Shown: piece by piece, positions 1-5,590 of the stretch
How the letters are laid out: each line of letters begins with the position of its first letter
How positions within the stretch are numbered: the stretch's first letter is position 1
Assembly (NCBI GenBank): GCA_018658605.1
Contig: JABHUV010000355.1
Coordinates: 1-8,941 of the forward strand
DNA from: Planctomycetaceae bacterium
GTDB taxonomy: Bacteria; Planctomycetota; Planctomycetia; Pirellulales; Pirellulaceae
Reading direction: 5' to 3'
Length of the DNA stretch: 8,941 nucleotides
The notes under the pieces: generated by a model
The model's input: the letters and a program-made list of their open reading frames with translations, nothing else
Told to the model about the DNA's origin: nothing
Database searches by the model: none
Program-made: the position numbers and the translations under genes

Positions 1-89
1 GCAAAAGTTTCAAACCAGGGCAAAGCTAACGCCACACCAGTACCGCGCAAAAATGTTTTACGACTTAGCAACATTGATTTGTCATTCAT
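1..89 (-). CDS. DUF1552 family protein, N-terminal fragment (cut by window edge)
   Basis: Reading the minus strand from the ATG at 89 gives 29 codons open to the window edge. The N-terminus contains LSRKTFLRGTGVALALPWFE, which matches the characteristic start of DUF1552 proteins: an arginine-pair Tat-like motif, then a short hydrophobic segment ending in a P-W/L-E signature. The pair here is RK rather than RR. The protein is probably exported folded through the Tat pathway; the function of DUF1552 is unknown. The start at 89 is preferred because a purine-rich AAGAAGG lies 11 bases upstream. The ATG at 100 runs into a stop after four codons, and a second in-frame Met (at 74) is possible. It lies 47 bases downstream of the DUF1592-family gene on the same strand, the usual partner of DUF1552, so the two are probably co-transcribed. 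Only the leader is visible, so the family call rests on that signature plus the neighbour. Confidence 0.8.
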   Translation of the reverse strand, partial: MNDKSMLLSRKTFLRGTGVALALPWFETF

Positions 90-100
90 CGTTTGTTCAT

Positions 101-107
101 CCTTCTT
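101..107 (-). promoter_or_regulatory. Ribosome binding site of the DUF1552 gene
   Basis: AAGAAGG on the minus strand, 11 bases before the ATG at 89. It directly abuts the ATG at 98-100, which is therefore too close to be used and which in any case opens only a four-codon frame. This site decides the start of the DUF1552 gene. Confidence 0.5.
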
Positions 108-136
108 ATTGGAAGCTTAATGGTAGCATACGCCAC

Positions 137-2746
137 TTAGTTAGAGTTGAAAATTTGACTCCCGATGATCAGATGTACCAAGTCGCCAAGCTGATCGTTT
201 GCTGTTCTAAATTGTGCGGTTAAGCCGTCAATCTCGGCACGGTCTCCAAAGGAGAGTGGCCGCCCAAGAGCGTACGCAGTCATTTTATGCACCATTGCCC
301 GTGCGAATTGATCTTGTCGATCCGTTAATAAATATCGCTTTAAGCCATCCATTCCCGCAAGAGGGTGCTTGTTAAACAGTTCTGAAGTCGCATCCACAGG
401 ATTGTTTTGGATTTGAGTTCGATAAATTCCCAAAGCGTCGTAATTTTCAAATGCGATACCCCAGGGGTCAATTCGTGAGTGGCACGATATGCAGGCCGAT
501 TTATTTCGGTGATCAGCTATGCGTTCTTTTAGTGTCATCTTCAGGATTTCTGGATCAGTTAAGTCGACTTCGGGAACATTTGGTGGCGGTGGCGGCGGTG
601 GGTCGTGCAGAAAACGTTCCAACATCCAGACGCCTCGTTTAAGAGGATGAGAATCTGTGCCGTCCGAGTTCATCGTCAGGATTGCGGCGCCTGTCAAGAG
701 ACCGCCACGCATCGTTTGAGTTCCAGTCGGCACTTTTCGAAAGTGGGGTCCACGCACGTCGGGAATTCTATAGTGCGCCGCCAGACGTTCATTGACGACG
801 GCGTAATTGGAATGGATAAAGTCCATGGTACTGTCGTTGTTCCTCAATACTTCGTCAAAAAAAGCAACGGGCTCTTGCTGCATCGCTGCTCTCAACGAAT
901 CGTCAGTGACATGAGTTACGCTAGCCATTCCGTCGAGACCAAGCCATTGATGAACAAAATTGTGAGAGAAGCGACTTGAACGCGGATCTGCTAGCATACG
1001 CTGGATTTGCGTAGCTAAGACGTCTGATTCTCTGAGGTTACCCTGTTCGGCGAGGTTAAGAAGTTCGTCGTCTGGAATGCTGGACCATAAGAAAATCGCA
1101 AGTCGACTAGCGAACTCCAGGTCAGTGAGCTCCTGTGGCCCTTTGGCACCATGATTCTTAACTCGATGGGTCAAGTATAGGAACTCGGGAGTGGCCAGCG
1201 CGGTGGCTAACACTTCCAGCATGGCATCTTCGAATGTCGGAAGATCCGGACGGTATGTCTTAAATAGAGCCATAAACTGATCCACTTCCTGCGCGGTGGC
1301 GGGTCGACGCCAGATGCGCCTGAGAAATAGATTCAGCACTTCACGCCCGTATAAATCCTCGTCAGATTGATTGTTGCTTTCAATGAAAATCGCGGTATGT
1401 GTCTGCGGCGGCCAATGTTCATAGAAAGGGGCGCTGATTTCGATGTAATCAATAAGAACGTGGAGGGGTTCTTCTCGGTGGTGTGCATTGGATTCATTGT
1501 GGATATGTAGAAACTCGTCACGGCGAGGAAATGTTGTGGCTAGTTTGCGGAAGGGGTTGCGCTGGATGTCCCCCAGTGGGATATCAAAGTCGATGAATTC
1601 GGGATTGTCAGTCGCTGCTGTAACTGGGAGGTCACGTTGACTGATGATCTGGGAAAAGTTGGCGTTATTGCTTGTGTGCGCACTGAAAATTAAACGCAAG
1701 GCTGCGTACTCGTCTGACGCCATCGTTGAACGGCGGGCTCTAATGCGAACCCGCATGATACCTTCGTCGGGAAGAAAACGACCAAGGTCCATCTTCAGCT
1801 CATTGGAACGCGGGAGCACTAGGACCACAGGAGATAAGGGAGGTGTTTGCCCTGCGATCGCTTCCGGTTTGGGTAGCGACTGGCCACGGGAGAAATGAAT
1901 GCCCTTGCCCGTTTCTTGGTCAAACAGATGTTGGCGAGTCCGATTCTTGCTGTAGCTTTCGTCATTTTTATCAAAAGTCTTGTCGTTGTTTCCACCGGTA
2001 GCCTTATTCATCTCTTGCTGCATCGAGATGATGTAGGTGACAGCTTCGGGACGCTCGCCACTTACGGTGGCTCGCTTGAGGGCCTTAAGGCCAATTTCAC
2101 GATACGTCTCAAATTGGATTGCTGACATCTGCAATAGTTCCGAGCTATTCTTAAAGCCGTCCTCGGATGCAGTTTCCGGCGGTAATTTATTCGCGAGGTC
2201 ATAGGGTAAGCCCAATAAATCCTGCAGTGCGTAGTTGTATTCGTATCTGGTCAACCGACGAAAAGACGAGTGATCCTTATTGTTGCGGCGGATGAGGGAC
2301 GCCTTGTTTAATTCTCCGCTGAGCCAGTCAACGATGTTGCCGCGATCGATATTGGTCAACGCATAATCTGGCTCATCATCGGGCGGCATCTCTGAGTTGC
2401 TTAGAACATTGTAGATCTCACGCCATTGCCCAATGTCATCACCGGTCAGCAGGTTTGGATTCAGTTGATCGACTCGTAGTCTGCCCTCAGATCGATTCGG
2501 TCCATGGCAAGCGAGACAGCTCTTGTTGAGCAGCGTCCGCACCGATTTTCGATAGTGAGTAAGGTTTGCCTTTGGAGCGGCGTGTGCGGCTTTTATCGAT
2601 GTATCGTTGGTGCTTAGAAAGCTGGATTTCATCCGTCCCAAATCCCTAGCGGATTCGAGCGTGATGGGAATTTCAGGATCGTCGGCAGTCAAAAGAGTTG
2701 CGATGCTGATGAAAACCAGCTGGATTGCGATCTTAAGAGTTTTCAT
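137..2746 (-). CDS. PSCyt1/DUF1587/DUF1595/DUF1592/DUF1588/DUF1585 planctomycete cytochrome protein
   Basis: A secreted 869-residue protein, full length for its family. The domains in order (numbered from Met at 2746) are: Sec signal peptide 1-21 ending LTA; planctomycete cytochrome c domain PSCyt1 about 62-148 with haem motif CLACH at 77-81; DUF1587 about 160-225 (RRLTRYEYNYALQDLLGL); a long beta-rich insert about 285-445 ending in LIDYIEISAPFYEHWPP, possibly a carbohydrate-binding-like sandwich; DUF1595 about 467-525; DUF1592 about 538-660; DUF1588 about 680-776 with a seven-proline run at 716-722 and a second haem-type motif CISCH at 752-756 followed by SRIDPWGIAFENYDALG; DUF1585 about 793-866. 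Two haem motifs suggest electron transfer outside the cytoplasm; the substrate is unknown. The frame extends 10 codons further to an ATG at 2776, but 2746 is preferred because it starts the signal peptide and has a GGAGAAGAG upstream, whereas 2776 has none. The DUF1552 gene follows 47 bases later. Confidence 0.95.
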   Translation of the reverse strand: MKTLKIAIQLVFISIATLLTADDPEIPITLESARDLGRMKSSFLSTNDTSIKAAHAAPKANLTHYRKSVRTLLNKSCLACHGPNRSEGRLRVDQLNPNLLTGDDIGQWREIYNVLSNSEMPPDDEPDYALTNIDRGNIVDWLSGELNKASLIRRNNKDHSSFRRLTRYEYNYALQDLLGLPYDLANKLPPETASEDGFKNSSELLQMSAIQFETYREIGLKALKRATVSGERPEAVTYIISMQQEMNKATGGNNDKTFDKNDESYSKNRTRQHLFDQETGKGIHFSRGQSLPKPEAIAGQTPPLSPVVLVLPRSNELKMDLGRFLPDEGIMRVRIRARRSTMASDEYAALRLIFSAHTSNNANFSQIISQRDLPVTAATDNPEFIDFDIPLGDIQRNPFRKLATTFPRRDEFLHIHNESNAHHREEPLHVLIDYIEISAPFYEHWPPQTHTAIFIESNNQSDEDLYGREVLNLFLRRIWRRPATAQEVDQFMALFKTYRPDLPTFEDAMLEVLATALATPEFLYLTHRVKNHGAKGPQELTDLEFASRLAIFLWSSIPDDELLNLAEQGNLRESDVLATQIQRMLADPRSSRFSHNFVHQWLGLDGMASVTHVTDDSLRAAMQQEPVAFFDEVLRNNDSTMDFIHSNYAVVNERLAAHYRIPDVRGPHFRKVPTGTQTMRGGLLTGAAILTMNSDGTDSHPLKRGVWMLERFLHDPPPPPPPNVPEVDLTDPEILKMTLKERIADHRNKSACISCHSRIDPWGIAFENYDALGIYRTQIQNNPVDATSELFNKHPLAGMDGLKRYLLTDRQDQFARAMVHKMTAYALGRPLSFGDRAEIDGLTAQFRTANDQLGDLVHLIIGSQIFNSN

Positions 2747-2756
2747 AGGCTTATCG

Positions 2757-2765
2757 CTCTTCTCC
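2757..2765 (-). promoter_or_regulatory. Ribosome binding site choosing start 2746
   Basis: GGAGAAGAG on the minus strand, ending 10 bases before the ATG at 2746. The upstream in-frame ATG at 2776 is preceded by GGTCATAAAATCAC with no Shine-Dalgarno-like sequence. Using 2746 also puts the basic residues and hydrophobic core of the signal peptide at the N-terminus. Confidence 0.5.
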
Positions 2766-2814
2766 AGATGCCGCATGTGATTTTATGACCAGATCAACCG
2801 ATTTGTTAGTCACG

Positions 2815-2842
2815 CTTGTAAACCCTTTGAATATACAAGGGT
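2815..2842. repeat. Two overlapping, mutually exclusive inverted repeats
   Basis: In the 208-base gap between the propeller gene and the DUF1592-family gene, two perfect 6-base inverted repeats interlock: CTTGTA (2815-2820) with TACAAG (2834-2839), and ACCCTT (2822-2827) with AAGGGT (2837-2842). Their right arms share 2837-2839, so only one stem can form at a time. No T-tract follows on the minus strand, so this is not a clear intrinsic terminator. It lies about 70 bases upstream of the DUF1592-family start and could be an operator or a leader structure. The rest of the gap shows no convincing promoter. Confidence 0.4.
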
Positions 2843-2954
2843 CGGCAAATAATGTATCTAAAATTACCTTGATTGTAAGTTAAACTCAACCCCAACAAGA
2901 ACGCCACTGGTTATTGAGTAGAGAATAAATTGACATCCCGCGTTAGCAAAAATC

Positions 2955-4460
2955 CTAGCGTTTAGGGGGAAGGCCGAAAGCGTAAAGTGCTGCATGAGTG
3001 CGGACATAAATTGTGCCATCGACGACAGCCGGACTGGCGTAAACCTCATCAAGCATGTTATTGGTTGCGAGAATTGTGGGATTCGGTCCGAGCGTGAGGA
3101 CGGAAATCACACCAGCGCCAGAGATGGTGTATAGTTTGCCACCGGAAATAAAAGGCGACGCATAGTGAGTTCCTCGGCCTGGTGTACGCATGCGATAGAT
3201 GCGTTTTCCAGTCGAGATTTCCAGACAGGTTAGGATTCCACCGTTTTTTACGAAGTACAAATGTCCGTCATTACTCAGCGGCGATGGAACCTCAGGAATG
3301 GACGCCGTGTCCAATATGCGAACGTTGGTTGGGTCATTTTCGCCGGCTTGATTGAGTTTGATTGCTAGCATGCCGTGTTGCGAAGCCTGAGCACGATAGC
3401 GCTCAATTCCCGCAATTTGTTTTTTCCACTCTGCTGAGACAATTTGTCCATCACGATTGCTATCCACCTGCTGAAATCGGACTGTTGCACCGTTCTGAGG
3501 TGCTTCCGCACCTTCAGGCCGATGAAAAATCCAAAACGTGGGGAACTCGTCGCGGCCGATCTGCTGATCATCGTTTTTATCGTTTTGCTTCACGAGTTCA
3601 TCAAAATCTGGAAATGGTGGTCGCAACGCAGCTTCGCCTAACTTATTCCACGCGGCAACGATGACTTCGTCCTGAGTGAGGACCGGGGTGCTAGTGGCGG
3701 TCGTAGCACATTTAACCGTCCATACGTGTTCACCAGTGTCTAACTGAAATGCTTGCACAGCGCGAGCCGTGTGGACGATTAACTTTCCGTCCATCACGAT
3801 AGGGCAGGCTGTACATGCCATTTCGCCAGTGATGTGTTCATCCTGCTTTATACGCCACCCTTCCTTCCCCGTTGTTTTGTTAACCGCCAATAAAAAATGG
3901 TCGACATAATTACCTCGGTACAGAATGACCAGGTCTCCGAAAATGGCGGGGGAGGTGGCGTTCCCGGAGTAAGACTTCGTGAGGGGCATCTGAACATCCC
4001 AAAGTTTGGTGCCGAGCATGTCGAAACAAATCAATCCATAGGAACCAAAGTAGGCAACCACGCGTTTGCCGTCGGACGTGGGCGTGCTGCTGGCTGGGTT
4101 AAACGATGGATGTCCGCGTTCGATCGATTTTGTATCTACCCTGCGCTGCCAGCGAACAGTACCGAGGCTGCTGTCGATACAAAGGACGAACAGCGAATTC
4201 GACGATTTTTGATACGTAGTCAGGAATAGGCTGTCGCCAACAATACAGGGGGAACTATGTCCTGCGTCTAGAGATAGTTTCCAAAGCACGTTCGTATTTG
4301 GGTCGAAATGAGTGGGTGCGGAATTTCCCAAAGAAATTCCAGACGAATTAGTGCCACGAAATTGAGGCCAATCCTCAGCGGAAATGTTCACTGAGAAAAG
4401 GTTGGCGCTCAACAGGCACAGTAGAAACGAAAGCGAAAAATTTCGAAAACTCAACGGCAT
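2955..4460 (-). CDS. Secreted PQQ-like beta-propeller protein with inserted EF-hand pair
   Basis: A 501-residue BamB-like (PQQ-repeat, COG1520-type) propeller of the kind common in Planctomycetes. Residues 1-28 form a Sec signal peptide ending ISA, followed at once by the family opening EDWPQFRGTNSSG. Propeller strands with repeated DG-LY/LI-V and TGK/TGE turns occupy about 30-265 and 365-500. Between them lies an insert with two EF-hand loops, DKNDDQQIGRDE (294-305) and DSNRDGQIVSAE (333-344). Both carry D, N, D and a terminal E at ligand positions 1, 3, 5 and 12, so calcium binding is likely. The family does not always bind PQQ and often acts as a scaffold, so no dehydrogenase activity is claimed. 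The start at 4460 has GAGG 8 bases upstream and fits the signal peptide. It is transcribed toward the DUF1592-family gene, 208 bases away, and divergently from the hydrolase. Confidence 0.93.
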   Translation of the reverse strand: MPLSFRNFSLSFLLCLLSANLFSVNISAEDWPQFRGTNSSGISLGNSAPTHFDPNTNVLWKLSLDAGHSSPCIVGDSLFLTTYQKSSNSLFVLCIDSSLGTVRWQRRVDTKSIERGHPSFNPASSTPTSDGKRVVAYFGSYGLICFDMLGTKLWDVQMPLTKSYSGNATSPAIFGDLVILYRGNYVDHFLLAVNKTTGKEGWRIKQDEHITGEMACTACPIVMDGKLIVHTARAVQAFQLDTGEHVWTVKCATTATSTPVLTQDEVIVAAWNKLGEAALRPPFPDFDELVKQNDKNDDQQIGRDEFPTFWIFHRPEGAEAPQNGATVRFQQVDSNRDGQIVSAEWKKQIAGIERYRAQASQHGMLAIKLNQAGENDPTNVRILDTASIPEVPSPLSNDGHLYFVKNGGILTCLEISTGKRIYRMRTPGRGTHYASPFISGGKLYTISGAGVISVLTLGPNPTILATNNMLDEVYASPAVVDGTIYVRTHAALYAFGLPPKR

Positions 4461-4467
4461 CAGTCCT

Positions 4468-4481
4468 GCCTCGACGGAGGC
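4468..4481 (-). promoter_or_regulatory. Hairpin overlapping the propeller gene ribosome binding site
   Basis: On the minus strand GCCTC (4481-4477), a four-base loop CGTC and GAGGC (4472-4468) form a perfect 5-base-pair stem. The 3' arm contains the GAGG that serves as Shine-Dalgarno for the ATG at 4460, spaced by 8 bases. If it folds in the mRNA it would partly mask the ribosome binding site. The stem is short, so regulation is only a possibility. Confidence 0.35.
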
Positions 4482-4511
4482 TCATAAATGCAATGGGTCG
4501 TATTTAAGGGA

Positions 4512-4585
4512 TTTACGTAATACAGGTTAGCCCCATCTTAGCACGAATCGGGCGAAATCCCGCACCCTGACCTTTAATACGTAAA
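4512..4585. repeat. Imperfect inverted pair of TTTACGTAATA in the divergent intergenic region
   Basis: TTTACGTAATA (4512-4522) recurs in inverted orientation as TAATACGTAAA (4575-4585), 10 of 11 bases matching, with 52 bases between. Each copy is built around the core TACGTA. A further inverted pair, GGGATTT (4508-4514) and AAATCCC (4555-4561), lies partly inside it. Position between two divergent genes suits a shared operator, but no regulator gene is present in the window and chance is not excluded. Confidence 0.35.
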
Positions 4586-4610
4586 AAACTAAGCGCTTGT
4601 CCGAATTGAC

Positions 4611-4640
4611 TTTACACAGTAACTCTTTGACAGTTATCAT
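4611..4640 (+). promoter_or_regulatory. Predicted sigma70-type promoter of the hydrolase gene
   Basis: TTTACA (4611-4616, five of six bases to the -35 consensus), an 18-base spacer, and TATCAT (4635-4640, five of six bases to the -10 consensus). Transcription would begin near 4647, about 40 bases before the preferred TTG start at 4690 and downstream of the alternative TTG at 4597, which supports the shorter gene model. This is a consensus match only. Confidence 0.4.
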
Positions 4641-4677
4641 TGGGCAGTGGAATTTGATAAATCAGTCCCGATTCGCC

Positions 4678-4681
4678 GAGG
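4678..4681 (+). promoter_or_regulatory. Ribosome binding site choosing TTG start 4690
   Basis: GAGG followed by 8 bases and then TTG at 4690. The farther upstream TTG at 4597 has only an A-rich sequence before it and no Shine-Dalgarno-like motif. Confidence 0.55.
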
Positions 4682-4689
4682 TCACTATC

Positions 4690-5511
4690 TTGAAACGACT
4701 TGTATTATCTATTCTAATCGCCTCGCTTGTTTGCTCCGATGCCCTGGCAAGCGAATTAAAAACGGGCGTGATATTAAATCGGCGATATAACTTTACGTTG
4801 GCGCGTAAGGAGCTCGAGTACACTTTATACATTCCCAAATCGTACGACAATACCAAGGAATATCCCTTGGTTGTGGCTCTTCATGGTTTACTTAGTAATC
4901 CAAAACAGATCATCCGATATCCGAATCTGCAACGGCTTGCCGAGAAACACAATTATATAGTTGTGGCGCCGATGGGTTACAACGATCGTGGTTGGTACGG
5001 AAGTTTTGGCTGGCGAGTTGGGGGGTCGATTCCGGCGAACCTTGGTGAACTGAGCGAAAAAGATGTACTTAACGTGTTGGCAATCACTCGTGCGGAATTG
5101 AAAATTGACGAGCGTCGGGTTTACCTATACGGACACTCGATGGGAGGTGGTGGAAGCCTCCATATTGCGGCAAAATATCCTGATCAATTTGCCGCCGTTG
5201 CTGTTGCTGCCCCAGCCTATTACAAGCCGGCGGCGACGCTGAAAGCGATCGCGCAAACGCCCGTGTTTATTGTGCAGGGTGAGTTGGACCTTCTGGTCCG
5301 CGCAGCGGTGACGCAGAGGCTAGTGAAAAGCGCGAAGATGATTGGCTTGAAGGTTACCTACCAAGAAGTTGCGGGTGGTAGTCATCTGGAGGTTGCTTGG
5401 AACACGCTGCCAAAGATATTCGAGTTTTATAATCTCCATAGTCGTAAGCAGCCCGCACCAGCGGTGCCCAACGCCCAGCCTATCACGAAAAAAAATACGA
5501 TTGATCGCTGA
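4690..5511 (+). CDS. Secreted alpha/beta-hydrolase (PHB depolymerase / prolyl oligopeptidase-like esterase)
   Basis: A 273-residue serine hydrolase. Residues 1-20 from the TTG at 4690 form a signal peptide beginning MKRLVLSILIASL and ending ALA. The mature part shows the fold's landmarks: the substrate-side opening YTLYIPKSYD, oxyanion-type HG at 65-66 in LVVALHGLLS, nucleophile elbow GHSMG at 148-152 (Ser150), a probable acid Asp200 in QGELDLLV, and His232 in GGSHLEVAW. Together these make a complete Ser-Asp-His triad. The reaction is probably hydrolysis of an ester, or less likely a peptide, outside the cytoplasm; the substrate is not predictable. The tail after about 250 is proline- and lysine-rich and may be disordered. 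The open frame extends to a TTG at 4597, but that would bury the signal peptide behind 31 residues, lacks a ribosome binding site, and lies upstream of the best promoter. It is the first gene of the rightward arm. Confidence 0.88.
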   Translation: MKRLVLSILIASLVCSDALASELKTGVILNRRYNFTLARKELEYTLYIPKSYDNTKEYPLVVALHGLLSNPKQIIRYPNLQRLAEKHNYIVVAPMGYNDRGWYGSFGWRVGGSIPANLGELSEKDVLNVLAITRAELKIDERRVYLYGHSMGGGGSLHIAAKYPDQFAAVAVAAPAYYKPAATLKAIAQTPVFIVQGELDLLVRAAVTQRLVKSAKMIGLKVTYQEVAGGSHLEVAWNTLPKIFEFYNLHSRKQPAPAVPNAQPITKKNTIDR

Positions 5512-5542
5512 TTGGCCACGCCCGTATTGCTGCGTTCACGGT

Positions 5543-5574
5543 ACACTCGAAGGGTGTTAATAGTTTCTTTGTTT
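5543..5574 (+). terminator. Possible weak intrinsic terminator after the hydrolase gene
   Basis: ACACTC (5543-5548), loop GAA, GGGTGT (5552-5557) gives a 6-base-pair stem containing one G-T pair, followed by a T-rich run in TAATAGTTTCTTTGTTT. The stem is short and the T-tract is interrupted, so termination may be partial. It lies in the 79-base gap before the next gene, whose leader is very AT-rich and has no Shine-Dalgarno sequence. Confidence 0.3.
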
Positions 5575-5590
5575 ATTTAATAATTAGATT

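Noticed and set aside
86..100. Four-codon frame ATG-AAC-AAA-CGA-TGA overlapping the DUF1552 start
   Set aside because: The ribosome binding site abuts its ATG with no spacer, and the frame is too short to support as a leader peptide; the overlap with the real start is probably chance.
451..979. Plus-strand open frames over the DUF1592-family gene
   Set aside because: They are antisense to a full-length, domain-complete gene and their translations show no recognisable family or signal.
2864..3052. Short minus-strand frame overlapping the end of the propeller gene
   Set aside because: Mostly overlaps the propeller coding sequence in another frame; no ribosome binding site or recognisable product.
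3362..4229. Plus-strand open frames over the propeller gene
   Set aside because: They lie antisense to well-supported propeller and EF-hand coding sequence and have no coherent protein features.
2955..4460. Functional quinoprotein dehydrogenase
   Set aside because: The propeller resembles BamB/PQQ-like scaffold proteins, and I cannot identify the active-site residues of PQQ alcohol dehydrogenases, so only a PQQ-like fold is claimed.
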